From Intestinimonas butyriciproducens (lineage in GTDB: Bacteria > Bacillota > Clostridia > Oscillospirales > Oscillospiraceae), in contig NZ_CP011524.1 of the NCBI RefSeq assembly GCF_004154955.1, positions 806,001 through 870,000 on the forward strand: a stretch of DNA of 64,000 nt. Reading direction: 5' to 3'. Below the pieces are notes generated by a model. It was not told the origin of the DNA and ran no database searches. It saw nothing but the letters and a program-made list of their open reading frames with translations. The position numbers and the translations under genes are program-made. Of this stretch, positions 16,758 through 26,500 are shown one piece after another. How positions within the stretch are numbered: the stretch's first letter is position 1; each line of letters begins with the position of its first letter.

Positions 16758-17624
16758 ATGAGCAAAACAATTATCACCGCGGCCCTCACCGGCGCGGTCA
16801 CCCCGGCCGGCTATAACATTCCCGAGACCCCGGAGAAGATCGCCGAGGATGCCTATGCCTGCTGGAAGGCGGGCGCCGCCATCGTCCACCTTCATATGCG
16901 GGACGAACAGGGCCTGGGGACCATGGACGCCGCGCGCTTCAAGAAAACCATTGAACTCATCCGGGCCTATGAGGACTGCGATGTGGTCATCAACTGCACC
17001 TCCTCCGGCGACAACCGCGTCTCCGGCGGAGATCCCGCAGGCAATGCGATCCGGATGCTCCACATGCGCACCGTGGACGGCATCGAGATGGGCTCCTATG
17101 ACGCCGGGTCCTTCAACTGGATGCCCTCCGGCGTGTTCATGAATACCCCTCAGTTCCTCCAGGAGCTGGGCGATGTGTACATGGAGCGGGGCATCAAGCC
17201 GGAGTTTGAGATCTTTGACACCGGTATGCTGGACATCGTCAATTACTACGTAAAAAAGGGACACCTGCCTGCCGGAAGCTGCCACTACCAGTTCTGCCTG
17301 GGCGTGTTGGGCGGAATGCCCGCCACAGTGGAAAACCTCCTCTACCTGAAAAACCACATCCCGGCGGGCTCCACCTGGTCCGCTTTCGGCGTGGGCGCCG
17401 GACACCTTCCCATCCTGTATGCGACGCTGGCGCTGGGCGGCAATGTCCGCGTGGGCATGGAGGACAATGTGGTCTATGGCAAGGATAAGGACGGCAACAA
17501 GATCATGGCCACCAACCTGATGCTGGTGGAGCGCGCGGTCAGCGCCGTCAAGGTTTTTGGCAAGGAGCCCGCCACCTCCGCCGAGGCCCGCGAGATCCTG
17601 GGCATCAAGCCCCTGGCACGGTAA
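16758..17624 (+). CDS. Beta-keto acid cleavage enzyme (BKACE)
   Basis: Zinc-dependent TIM-barrel enzyme of 288 residues (former DUF849). It condenses a beta-keto acid with acetyl-CoA and splits it into acetoacetate plus a new acyl-CoA. The family motif HLHMRD gives metal ligands His44 and His46; Glu235 in VGMEDN is the conserved late ligand, and NCTSSGD and GHLPILY are typical. Family members include the 3-keto-5-aminohexanoate, dehydrocarnitine and triacetate cleavage enzymes. Neighbours argue for a 3-hydroxy/3-oxo acid from ring cleavage rather than lysine fermentation, since no aminomutase or 3-aminobutyryl-CoA lyase is present. Confidence 0.92.
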   Translation: MSKTIITAALTGAVTPAGYNIPETPEKIAEDAYACWKAGAAIVHLHMRDEQGLGTMDAARFKKTIELIRAYEDCDVVINCTSSGDNRVSGGDPAGNAIRMLHMRTVDGIEMGSYDAGSFNWMPSGVFMNTPQFLQELGDVYMERGIKPEFEIFDTGMLDIVNYYVKKGHLPAGSCHYQFCLGVLGGMPATVENLLYLKNHIPAGSTWSAFGVGAGHLPILYATLALGGNVRVGMEDNVVYGKDKDGNKIMATNLMLVERAVSAVKVFGKEPATSAEAREILGIKPLAR

Positions 17625-17637
17625 GGAGGAAATCGCC

Positions 17638-18600
17638 ATGAAGGTATCTGACATCAAGAAAGTGGCCTGTGTGGGAGGCGGCGTCATCGGTTCCAGTTGG
17701 GCGATCCAGTACGCAATGCGCGGCCTGAGCGTGGCCCTCTACGACATCAACGATGAGCAGCTTTTGAAGAGCCGGGGGCAGATGGAGAAGAGCCTGGACG
17801 CTCTGGTCGGTCACGACGCCATCACCCAGACACAGAAGGCCGAGATCGTTGCCAGGGTCCATCCCACGACCTCCATGGAAGAGGCGGTGTCCGACGCGCA
17901 GTTCATCCAGGAGAGCGGCCCGGAGCGCCTGGAGATCAAGCGGAGCATCCTGGCGCAGGTGGAGCAGTACGCCGCGTCCGACGCCCTATACGCCAGCAGC
18001 ACCTCCGGACTGCTGATTTCCGAGATCGTGGCTGAGGCCGCCCACCCGGAACGCTGTGTGGGCGCCCACCCCTATAATCCCCCCCACCTCATCCCGCTGG
18101 TAGAGATCACCCGGGGAGAGAAGAGCTCTGATGAGGTGGTCAAGACCGTATACGATTTCTATCAGTCCATCGGGAAAGAGGCTGTGCTCCTGCGCAAGGA
18201 GTGCCCGGGCTTTATCGCCAATCGGCTGCAACTGGCGCTGTACCGAGAGGTGCAGGATCTGGTGATGCGGGGCGTGTGCTCCGTGGAGGATGTGGACAAG
18301 GCCCTGGTGTATGGTCCCGGCATCCGCTGGGCCATCTTCGGCCATAACATGATCATGCAGATGGGTAATCCCGGCGGGCTCACCGGGATGGTAAAGATGC
18401 TGGGCAATTCCGGCGACGTGTGGCTGGCCGATATGGCCTCCTGGACCCATCAGCCCGACAATTGGAGCGAGGTGGCCCAGCCCGGCGTGGACGAGGAGAT
18501 GGCCCATTTCCCCGACTATGTGGGGCACACCAACGCCGACTGTATCGCCTACCGTGACAGGATGCTCATCGAGATCCTGAAGCTCCATAAGAAGCTGTGA
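17638..18600 (+). CDS. 3-hydroxyacid/3-hydroxyacyl dehydrogenase (carnitine dehydrogenase/lambda-crystallin type)
   Basis: NAD-dependent dehydrogenase of 320 residues. The start is the ATG at 17638 behind TAAGGAGGAA. An N-terminal Rossmann fold has GGGVIG at residues 13-18. The motif GAHPYNPPHLIPLVE marks the L-carnitine dehydrogenase/L-gulonate dehydrogenase branch rather than fatty-acid FadB, so the substrate may be a free 3-hydroxy acid. It lies 13 bp after the BKACE gene: the dehydrogenase would make the beta-keto acid that BKACE cleaves. Candidate substrates are 3-hydroxy-5-oxohexanoate or carnitine-like acids. Confidence 0.88.
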   Translation: MKVSDIKKVACVGGGVIGSSWAIQYAMRGLSVALYDINDEQLLKSRGQMEKSLDALVGHDAITQTQKAEIVARVHPTTSMEEAVSDAQFIQESGPERLEIKRSILAQVEQYAASDALYASSTSGLLISEIVAEAAHPERCVGAHPYNPPHLIPLVEITRGEKSSDEVVKTVYDFYQSIGKEAVLLRKECPGFIANRLQLALYREVQDLVMRGVCSVEDVDKALVYGPGIRWAIFGHNMIMQMGNPGGLTGMVKMLGNSGDVWLADMASWTHQPDNWSEVAQPGVDEEMAHFPDYVGHTNADCIAYRDRMLIEILKLHKKL

Positions 18601-19835
18601 GCCGGGCACAGGCATTTCAAAAGCGCCGCTGGATCTGCCTGGCCGCCGCTCTGGTCATCTGTGTCTGTGCCGGGTTTGGGTATGCCTGGAGTGTGCTCCA
18701 GAATCCCATCGTGGCCGCCCACGGATGGCCGGAGGGCCAGGTATCTCTGGCATATACCGTTACGGTTGTGTGTTCGACCATGGCGCCTCTCTTTTTCGGA
18801 GGCTTGATCCGATGCATCAGCACACGGATGTGCATCGCGCTTGGAGCGGTCCTCTTTGGCGGGGGACTGTTCCTAACGGGGGCGATGACCCAGCTATGGC
18901 AGCTCTTCCTGTTTTACGGTATCCTCTCCGGTCTGGGATGCGGCTTCATCTATCCCAGCATGATGGCCTACGTGGTCCGGCTGTTTCCGGACCGGTCCGG
19001 GCTGGCCTCCGGTCTCGGCACAGCGGCTTATGGCTCAGGGGCGATCCTCTGGGCGCCGACCTCTGCCGTGCTCATGAACACCTTTTCCCTTGTGTGGGCG
19101 TTCCGCATCTTGGGGGTCCTGTTTCTGGCGGTTATACTGGCAGCCTCCCTGCTCCTGGCGGAACCCCCGGAGGGGCTGCGGGAGGCATTGTGCCCCAGCA
19201 GTGAGCGGACGGCCTCCCCGGAGGAGGGGGGACTGTGCCGAAAGCAAATGGTGCGCACGCCTGCTTTTTATCTGATCGCGGCCACTTTTACCTGCGGTCT
19301 GATTGCCGGCGTGATCGTCATCAGCCAGGCGTCCCCCATTCTGCAGGCTACGCTCTCTTATCGCGCCGAGCGGGCGGCTGTTTTTGTCAGCGTATTCGCC
19401 GCGTGCAACATGGCGGGCCGCTTTGTCTGGGGCAGCCTCTCAGACAAGGTGGGGATCCGGAATACGATGGCTGCGGTCTTCGTCCTGTGCATCGCCTCCA
19501 TGCTGCTGCTAACAGTAGGGGAGCAGGATGTCCTGATTTTGGCGGCTATGGGTCTGGCGGCATCCTGCTACGGCGGATTTGCCTCCGTACTCACGCCATT
19601 GACCGCCCAAACCTTCGGCCCCAAGTACATTACGGAAAATTACGGTGTGATGTATGTCGTGTTTGGCTTGGCCAGCCTTATTGGCCCCAGTTTGGCCACC
19701 ACCTTTAAAACCGTAGGCAACGGCAGCTATACCGGTGCCTATTTGAGCGCCGCGGCCTTGGCGGCGGTGGGTCTGGCGCTCTCCCGCTTACTGAAACCCG
19801 TGTCCTGCAAAGGAGAATGTTATGGAACTGAGTAA
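18597..19835 (+). CDS. MFS transporter, OFA (oxalate/formate antiporter) type
   Basis: Twelve-span major facilitator of 412 residues, starting at a GTG that overlaps the upstream stop (GTGA). The N-terminal GFGYAWSVLQNPI and the mid-protein features match the oxalate:formate antiporter family, whose members exchange small mono- or dicarboxylates. The loop after span 6 is short and hydrophilic (about 190-220). It may export an acidic end product such as acetate or butyrate, or import substrate. It overlaps the next gene by 14 bp. Confidence 0.85.
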   Translation: MSRAQAFQKRRWICLAAALVICVCAGFGYAWSVLQNPIVAAHGWPEGQVSLAYTVTVVCSTMAPLFFGGLIRCISTRMCIALGAVLFGGGLFLTGAMTQLWQLFLFYGILSGLGCGFIYPSMMAYVVRLFPDRSGLASGLGTAAYGSGAILWAPTSAVLMNTFSLVWAFRILGVLFLAVILAASLLLAEPPEGLREALCPSSERTASPEEGGLCRKQMVRTPAFYLIAATFTCGLIAGVIVISQASPILQATLSYRAERAAVFVSVFAACNMAGRFVWGSLSDKVGIRNTMAAVFVLCIASMLLLTVGEQDVLILAAMGLAASCYGGFASVLTPLTAQTFGPKYITENYGVMYVVFGLASLIGPSLATTFKTVGNGSYTGAYLSAAALAAVGLALSRLLKPVSCKGECYGTE

Positions 19836-20475
19836 AGTACGCGCCCGGGAAGAGATCATCGCCAAGTTCCACGACGGGCAGATCATCGCCATCGGCGGTC
19901 AGACGGGGCAATATATGCCGGAGCGGCTGATCCAATGTGTGCTGGACAGCGGCGCCAGGCATTTGACCATCTACTCCATTGACACCAGCGATCCCGGAAC
20001 GGGGGTCGGAAGGCTGATCCGGGCTGGCGTGGTCGACCGGATCATCACCACCCACGTGGGTACCAACCCGGAGACCAACGCCCAGATCCAGGCAGGGACG
20101 TTGCGGGCCGAATTCAGCCCCATGGGCAGCTTCATCGAGCGGATCCGCTGCGGCGGGCTGGGTCTGGGCGGCGTGCTGACCAAAACGGGCCTGGGGACTG
20201 TGGTGGAGGACGCCAAGCAGACGGTGGAGGTCAACGGCGAACGTTATCTGCTGGAGCCCGCCCTGCGGGCCGATGTGGCCCTTACCCGCTGCCGTCAGGC
20301 GGACCCGTTGGGCAATCTGGTCTACCGGGGCAGCACCGGCCACGCCTCCCATCCCGTGGTCGCCACCTGCGGCGACCTGTCCATCGTGGAGTGCGACCAC
20401 TTCTGCGACCTGGGGGAGATCGGCCCGGATGAGGTCGGGGTGCCAGGGATGTTTGTGGACATGATCCTGGTGTAA
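19822..20475 (+). CDS. atoD: 3-oxoacid CoA-transferase subunit A
   Basis: Alpha subunit (217 residues) of a family I CoA-transferase, acetoacetate type. The GQIIAIGGQTGQ motif corresponds to the N-terminal glycine-rich loop, and the late segment SHPVVATCGDLSIVECD is typical of subunit A. It pairs with the next gene. Together they would move CoA between acyl-CoA and the acetoacetate released by BKACE, giving acetoacetyl-CoA for the thiolase. The overlap with the MFS gene and the 11-bp gap to subunit B indicate tight coupling. Confidence 0.9.
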   Translation: MELSKVRAREEIIAKFHDGQIIAIGGQTGQYMPERLIQCVLDSGARHLTIYSIDTSDPGTGVGRLIRAGVVDRIITTHVGTNPETNAQIQAGTLRAEFSPMGSFIERIRCGGLGLGGVLTKTGLGTVVEDAKQTVEVNGERYLLEPALRADVALTRCRQADPLGNLVYRGSTGHASHPVVATCGDLSIVECDHFCDLGEIGPDEVGVPGMFVDMILV

Positions 20476-20486
20476 GGAGGCAGAGC

Positions 20487-21131
20487 ATGGACAAGAGACA
20501 TTTGATTGCAAAGCGGGCCGCCCGCTATTTCCAAAGCGGTGATGTAGTAAACCTTGGCATTGGGATTCCAAGCCTGTGCGGAAACTACGCCGAGCCCGGC
20601 GTCTTCTTTCAGGCGGAGAACGGGTTCATCGGCGTGGGCGCCACGGCAGAGGGCCTGATGGTGAATGAACGCACTTATAATGCGGGCGGGGTGCCCTTTA
20701 TCCCTGTACCGGGCAGCAGCGGGTTCGATGTGGCGATGGCCTTTGGCGTCATCCGCTCCGGACGTCTGGCAGCCACGGTGCTGGGCGCCCTTCAGGTGTC
20801 GGAACGGGGCGATCTGGCCAACTGGTCCACGCCCGGACGCTCCTTCGGTATGGGAGGCGCCATGGACCTGGTCAACGGCGCCCGGAAGGTCATCGTAGCC
20901 ATGGAGCACTGTACCCGGGAGGGCGCGCCAAAGATCGTGAAGGAATGTACGCTGCCCTATACTGGACGGGGATGTGTGGATCATATCGTGACGGAGCTCT
21001 GTGTCATCGATGTCACGAAGGAGGGACTGCTCCTGCGGGAACTGGCCCCGGGGCACACCCTGGAAGAGGTGCAGGCCAAGACGGAAGCCGAGCTGAGCCT
21101 GGCCGAGGACCTGAGGGAAATGGTCATATGA
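20487..21131 (+). CDS. atoA: 3-oxoacid CoA-transferase subunit B
   Basis: Beta subunit (214 residues). The catalytic glutamate is Glu44 in the ENG motif (FQAENGFIGVG), which forms the covalent glutamyl-CoA intermediate. GIGIPS at 24-29 and the GGAMDLVNGARKVIVAMEH segment are family hallmarks. An AAGGAGG RBS precedes the ATG. It functions as a heteromer with the upstream subunit to activate acetoacetate. Confidence 0.92.
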   Translation: MDKRHLIAKRAARYFQSGDVVNLGIGIPSLCGNYAEPGVFFQAENGFIGVGATAEGLMVNERTYNAGGVPFIPVPGSSGFDVAMAFGVIRSGRLAATVLGALQVSERGDLANWSTPGRSFGMGGAMDLVNGARKVIVAMEHCTREGAPKIVKECTLPYTGRGCVDHIVTELCVIDVTKEGLLLRELAPGHTLEEVQAKTEAELSLAEDLREMVI

Positions 21132-21146
21132 AACGAGGAGAACAAT

Positions 21147-22319
21147 ATGGAAAAACAGCATAATGAAGCGGTGGTGGTGGCCTATGGCCGCTCCGCTGTT
21201 GCGAAGTCAGGAAAGAAGGGCGCGCTGCGCCAGATGCACCCCGTCACCATCGGGGGGCTGACGCTCAAAGGGGTGCTGGAAAAGGTACCGGAGCTGGACC
21301 CCGCCCTGGTGGAAGATGTGATCGTGGGCTGCGCCATCCCGGAGCGGAAGCAGGGATTCAACTTTGCCCGGCTTATGGTAGCGCGGGCAGGACTTCCGGA
21401 CAGTGTCTGCGGCATGACGGTGAACCGTTTCTGCTCCTCCGGACTCCAGGCCATTGCTCTGGCGGCCTCCCAGATTGAATGCGGGATTGCCGACGTGATC
21501 GTGGCCGGCGGCGTGGAGTCCATGACCGCCTGTCCCGTGAATCTGGACATCTCCGACACCTTTGACTCAGAGCTCCTGGCCATGCGCAAGGAGGAGTACA
21601 TCCCTATGGGCCTCACGGCGGAGAACGTGGCCGAGCGCTGCGGCATCACCCGCCGGGAAATGGAGGAGCTGGCGGTGGAGAGCCATCGCCGTGCAGCGGC
21701 CGCCCAGGATGCCGGAAAGTTTGATGACGAGATCATTCCTCTGCCCGGCGTGGACCCGGAGGGAAATGACATCGTCTTTGACAAGGACCAGGGGATCCGC
21801 CGGGATACCAACCTGGAGACGCTGGCCGGCATGAAGCCCTGCTTCAAAGAGAACGGTCGGGTCACCGCCGCGACCTCCTCCCAGACCAGCGATGCGGCGG
21901 CCTTTGTGGTGCTGATGTCCCGGTCCAAGGCGGAGGAGCTGGGCATCCCCCCGGTCGCCGTCCTGGAGGGCTATGCAGTGGCGGGCTGTGAGCCAGATTA
22001 CATGGGCCTGGGCCCCATCTATGCCGTGCCCAAGGTGATGAAGAAAACCGGGCTGACGGTTTCCGATATGGCTGTGGTGGAGCTCAACGAGGCCTTTGCC
22101 GCCCAGGCGATCCCCTGCATGAGAAAGCTGGGGTTGGACCCCGCCAAGACCAATCCCAACGGCGGTGCCATGGCCCTGGGCCATCCCCAGGGGGCCACCG
22201 GGGCCTTCCTTACCTGCAAATTACTGGGAGAGCTTCGCCGCACCGGCGGAAAATACGGCATGGTCACTATGTGCATTGGCGGCGGTATGGGCGCCGCAGG
22301 CATCTACAAGATGTGCTGA
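21147..22319 (+). CDS. Acetyl-CoA acetyltransferase (thiolase)
   Basis: Thiolase of 390 residues. The acyl-accepting cysteine is Cys96 in NRFCSSGLQ, the catalytic His346 lies in GHPQGATG and the second cysteine is Cys376 in CIGGG. It would cleave acetoacetyl-CoA with CoA to two acetyl-CoA, or act on a longer 3-ketoacyl-CoA. It is the last gene of the sigma-54 operon and closes the pathway by returning the acetyl-CoA consumed by BKACE. Confidence 0.93.
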   Translation: MEKQHNEAVVVAYGRSAVAKSGKKGALRQMHPVTIGGLTLKGVLEKVPELDPALVEDVIVGCAIPERKQGFNFARLMVARAGLPDSVCGMTVNRFCSSGLQAIALAASQIECGIADVIVAGGVESMTACPVNLDISDTFDSELLAMRKEEYIPMGLTAENVAERCGITRREMEELAVESHRRAAAAQDAGKFDDEIIPLPGVDPEGNDIVFDKDQGIRRDTNLETLAGMKPCFKENGRVTAATSSQTSDAAAFVVLMSRSKAEELGIPPVAVLEGYAVAGCEPDYMGLGPIYAVPKVMKKTGLTVSDMAVVELNEAFAAQAIPCMRKLGLDPAKTNPNGGAMALGHPQGATGAFLTCKLLGELRRTGGKYGMVTMCIGGGMGAAGIYKMC

Positions 22320-22329
22320 ACATGCAAAT

Positions 22330-22412
22330 CCCCTCGGGGCTTACTCCGAGGGGAAAGAAAGGGAAAACAGGGACGCTGGCCCCGGGGATCAGATGATCTC
22401 CGGGGCCAGCGT
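22330..22412. terminator. Bidirectional terminator pair
   Basis: CCCCTCGG/CCGAGGGG (22330-22353) follows the thiolase stop. A longer 16-bp stem (22373-22388 with 22397-22412, 8-nt loop) comes next. On the minus strand the second stem is followed by CCCTGTTTTCC, so it can also end the convergent kinase transcript. Confidence 0.7.
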
Positions 22413-22466
22413 TTGGCAGCGGCAGGGCAGGAGCACATGGCGGAAAGGGCGGCTGGTGGCAGAGGC

Positions 22467-23420
22467 TCAGCCCTGTAGGGAGAGAATCCGCTCCAGGGTG
22501 GGCATGGCGGGAATGGCGCCCTTGGCGGCGGTGGTGAGCCCTCCGGCGGCGTTGCCGAAGCGGACGATCTCCCGCAGCTCCTCCTCTCCCAGACGGCGGA
22601 TCTCCTCCAGCGTTTTATGGCGCAGACGGTGCAGGATAGCCCCCAGAAAGGCGTCTCCGGCGCCGGTGGTATCGACGGTGTCCACCTGAAAAGCAGGGAC
22701 TAGGCCGCAGAGCGCGCCGCGCCGGAAATAGGCGCCTCTCTCAGCCAGGGAAATGAGGATCAAAGCGGGACCCTGGACGGCAAGCGCCGCTGTGCCGGTG
22801 TCCAAGCCGGTTTCTCCGGTGAGCAGGGTGAGCTCCTCCTCTGAAAGCTTCAGGATATCCGCCAGAGGGAGCAGTTTCAGCATGGCGGTCCTGGCCGCAT
22901 CTTGAGAGGGCCAGAGGGGAGGACGATAGTTAGGATCGTAGCTGATGAGACATCCGCTCTCCCTGGCCGCATGGACTGCCGCCACAGTGGCGCTCCGGGC
23001 GGGCTCATCGGTGAGGGAGAGGGAGCCAAAATGAAAGATATGGCTCTGACGGATGAGTTCGTAGTCCACTTCGCTTTCCCGGAGCAGAATATCCGCGCCG
23101 GGGTTCCGGTAAAAGGAGAAGGAGCGGTCTCCGCAGGCGTCCAACTGGACAAAGGCCAAGGTGGTGTGGACTTCTTCGGAGGTCACCAGAGCCCGGGTAT
23201 CAATACCGTTGCGCTCCATAACGGAGCGGAGAAACGTGCCGAAACTGTCCTGCCCCACTTTGCCGATGAAGGCGGTCCGGCTTCCCAGTAGGGCGCTCTG
23301 CGCCAGCACGTTGGCCGGTGCGCCGCCCGGATTTTGGGTATAGAGGGGCATGCCCATGCCGTTGGTTCCGCTGGGGGTGAAGTCGATGAGGATCTCTCCC
23401 AGGGCAGTGATGTCAAACAT
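22467..23420 (-). CDS. PfkB-family sugar kinase (fructokinase-like)
   Basis: Carbohydrate kinase of 317 residues with the N-terminal GEILIDFTP and GGAPANVLAQSALLG motifs and the C-terminal DTTGAGDAFLG signature carrying the catalytic Asp and anion hole. The fructokinase branch of PfkB fits best, but substrate cannot be set from sequence. It is monocistronic, flanked by a convergent catabolic operon and a giant peptidase gene with its own terminator. AAGGAGG lies upstream of the ATG. Confidence 0.88.
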   Translation of the reverse strand: MFDITALGEILIDFTPSGTNGMGMPLYTQNPGGAPANVLAQSALLGSRTAFIGKVGQDSFGTFLRSVMERNGIDTRALVTSEEVHTTLAFVQLDACGDRSFSFYRNPGADILLRESEVDYELIRQSHIFHFGSLSLTDEPARSATVAAVHAARESGCLISYDPNYRPPLWPSQDAARTAMLKLLPLADILKLSEEELTLLTGETGLDTGTAALAVQGPALILISLAERGAYFRRGALCGLVPAFQVDTVDTTGAGDAFLGAILHRLRHKTLEEIRRLGEEELREIVRFGNAAGGLTTAAKGAIPAMPTLERILSLQG

Positions 23421-23528
23421 AGCCGTCCTCCTTACAGCATCTGGCCGAATTTATAAAACAGACTTTCCGGGCAAAAATACCATACAATGTTTATTGCCGC
23501 ATTGTCAACCGTTAAAATAGGAAGGAAG

Positions 23529-23575
23529 AGCATGGGAAGGCCCCGCGTCCGATGGACGCGGGGCCTTCCCATGCT
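23529..23575. terminator. Perfect 22-bp hairpin terminator
   Basis: A 22-nt arm (23529-23550) is perfectly complementary to 23554-23575 with a 3-nt loop. It sits 13 bp past the stop of the giant peptidase gene and about 110 bp before the kinase start, insulating both minus-strand genes. Confidence 0.8.
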
Positions 23576-23587
23576 GAAGGAGGAAGA

Positions 23588-26500
23588 CTAACGGGAGAGG
23601 AACCGCATGAGGATCGTTGCGACCTCGGCACGGGTGGCGGTGCCCAGAGGATCCAGGCGGCCGTCGTCCTTGCCGGAGATGAGACCGAAGGAAACGGCCC
23701 ATTTTACAGAGTCGCCGGCCCAGGTGCTGACGCTGCCGTTGTCGGGGAAGTTGGTCAGATCAGCGGTGGCGCTGGTATCCATGCCCTTGTAGGCGGCATA
23801 GCGGTACAGAATGGCCGCCAGTTGCTCACGGGTAATGGAATCGTCGGGAGCGAACTGCGTGTCGGAATAGCCGGTGACGATGCCATTGGCGGCGGCCCAA
23901 CTCACAGCGTCGGTGTACCAGGTGTCACTGGCCACATCGGCGAAGCTGTTTCCGCTGGCCGCGGGGGTGCCCTCCAGGCGATGGAGGATGGTGACCAGCA
24001 TGCTGCGGGTGAGCGTGGAGTTGGGGGAGAATGTGGTGTCGCTCACGCCGTTCATGAGACCGCGGTCCACCACATAGCGGATGGCATCCTGCGCCCAATG
24101 TCCGGAAATGTCGGTGAACTTGTCGGCTCCGGATTCACCGGAGGCGGTCGTGGCCTTGAAGGTGGTCTTGATGGTCACGGTGCCGTCGGGCTGCGTGTAG
24201 GTGTAAGTGCCGTCGCCGTTGTTGATGAAGGCGATGGCTTTGCCGGACTTATCGGTGATGGTAATGGTGTCCAGCTCAAAGCCGCTGTCCGGCTTCACAG
24301 TGACGGTGACCTTGTCGCCCTTAACCGGGGACTTGGGGGAAGTGGTGACGGAACCACCCTTGCCCGCGCTGATATCCACGGAAGAGGAGGAAGAAGAGGA
24401 AGAGCCGCCACCGCCACCGCCGCTGCCGGTGGACGGGATGCTCATGAGAGTGTCGGAGAGCATCTTGGAGTAGATGGTGTTGGTAGCAAACAGATAGTCA
24501 TCCTGCTGATGTGCACGGTTGACGATGGAGTTGGCAAAGACGGTGATGTCCATGCCGTTTCCGGTCCAAGCGATGGCCTCTACGCCACCGTCCATGCTGC
24601 CGTCAGGCATGCAGCCCACGATGAAGCTGTCTGTATCCGCGCCCTGAATCAGGATCTCAGCGTCTGCGGGATAAGAGGTCAAGACCGTACAGTTCAGGGA
24701 GTAGATCACGGTGTCGCCGTCGGCCGCCTGACTGGCGGTGATCAGACTGTCAGAGGGATATACGACGTTGTGAAGGGCTTCCTGACCATTGCCCTTGGAG
24801 GCCAGTTCGGTGATCAGGTTATTCTGGATGTAGCGCAGGGGGCTGGAGCCGGTGGAGATGTAAGGCGTACCGGCCTTAACAGCCTCCACAGCTTCGCTGC
24901 CATAAGCGCCGCTGTTCAGCGCCACAGAACCAATGATGACATCGGCATCGGCGGGATCCTCAACGATCTTGAAGCCCAACTGTTCGCCGTAGGCCATCAA
25001 ATCATAGTTGGAGGTACCATTATTGTGGATGTTGTCATAGTTGACAAAGCCGTAGCCATCCGCAAACCACTTTGTGTAGTAACCAGAGCTGACCTTGTCG
25101 TCGCCGAAATCGGTATTACGGCCGACCAGGAACAGAGAGGGCTGGCTGATCTCGTGGGCCACGGGCATATCGCTCACACCGGTGGCGGAGAGGATGAACT
25201 CGTCGCGATACTTGACAAAGTCCTTGTAGGAGACGACGAAGTCGCCCTTATAGTCGCCCTCGGTGACGAGGCCCACAGAGATGCCGTCATCCAGCATGGC
25301 GTTGACGGCCCGGACGGCCTCGTTGCCGTTGTTGGAGATGATCACGGCGCGGGAGGTGGAACCGGTAAACTCGGTCTTGCCGGTCACTTCAGTGAGTTCT
25401 TCCAGCTTGCCGGAGAAGGCGTCGATGGTATCAATGGCGATGCAATCGAAGCCGCGCATGCTGGGGAAGCTGGAGACGGACTCGGAATACAGTCTGGGGA
25501 ATCCGGAAGAAGATGCGTCATAGCCCAAGTTCAGTACGCAGTTGGCGTAGTTGCGCTTGGCCTGATACATATCCACGACCAGGCTGCCGGCCTTGTAGGT
25601 GACGTCCCCCACCTTGGTGTCCTCGGTGAGCTCAGAGACCTTGACGCCGTTGCGCATCAAGAACTCGGCCATCTCATAGGCGTCGGCGATGTCGCGCTGA
25701 GAGTCGGCGTCCACGGGGATCACATAGTACTCGGGGAAGTACTTGTTGTTGCCCGGATAGGGGACGCGCCAAGCGTCGGAGGGCAGCGTCTCATTGGACA
25801 TATCAACATACCAAGACTCCATCTTATCGCGATGGTCCTCGTTGTTGATGGCGCGGCGGAAGAATTCCAGCTGATCCTTGTAGCAGGTGTCCTTACAGTC
25901 AGCCAGGAACTGCCACAGGCCGTACATGCCGGATTCCAGCAGGCGGACGCTGGACTCGCCGCCGGAGGGAGTCTCGATGGTAAAGCCCATGGAGCCGCAG
26001 TTGAGCATGGCATAGCTGGGGGTATAGTTGGTGCTCAAATCGTCCCATGCATCCCAGCCGCTTTCAGTATCGTAGCTGTCGCGGAGCGGGGTGTAATAGG
26101 TCTGATACTTGGTTTCAAACTCATCCTTATGCTGCACGGACATAGTGGCCAGAGCCGCATTGCCGTAAGCTTCGGCACCCAGCAGGAACTGATCCACAAA
26201 GAGGTCGTACTCCAGGTTGGGCTCGTGAGGAGGCGTGCAGGGCTCCACCAGGAACTGAGCGGTAAAGCCGTGGAACTCGATAAAGGCCACGGGGTTCCAC
26301 TCGCTGATGAGCTTGCCGATGTTGCGGGTCTCCGCCTGGGTCTGGTTGGAGGCGTCGCGGTTGAGGTCGAAGCCGTTGCCGTTGGGACGGGTGTTGTAGG
26401 CACGGCCGTCGGGGTTCTCATCGGGGCTGACAATAATGATCAGGTCGCTCAGAATCTCATTGACATCCAGCACCTTATCCTCGCTGAAGGTATAATATTC

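Noticed and set aside
17638-18600. Carnitine degradation as the sole pathway role
   Set aside because: The dehydrogenase resembles carnitine dehydrogenase, but the permease is GntP rather than BCCT and two OCH-like hydrolases have no place in that route. Kept only as an alternative substrate.
16758-22319. Lysine fermentation (kce) operon
   Set aside because: BKACE, CoA-transferase and thiolase fit, but no lysine aminomutase, diaminohexanoate dehydrogenase or 3-aminobutyryl-CoA lyase is present, and ring-hydrolase-like genes are.
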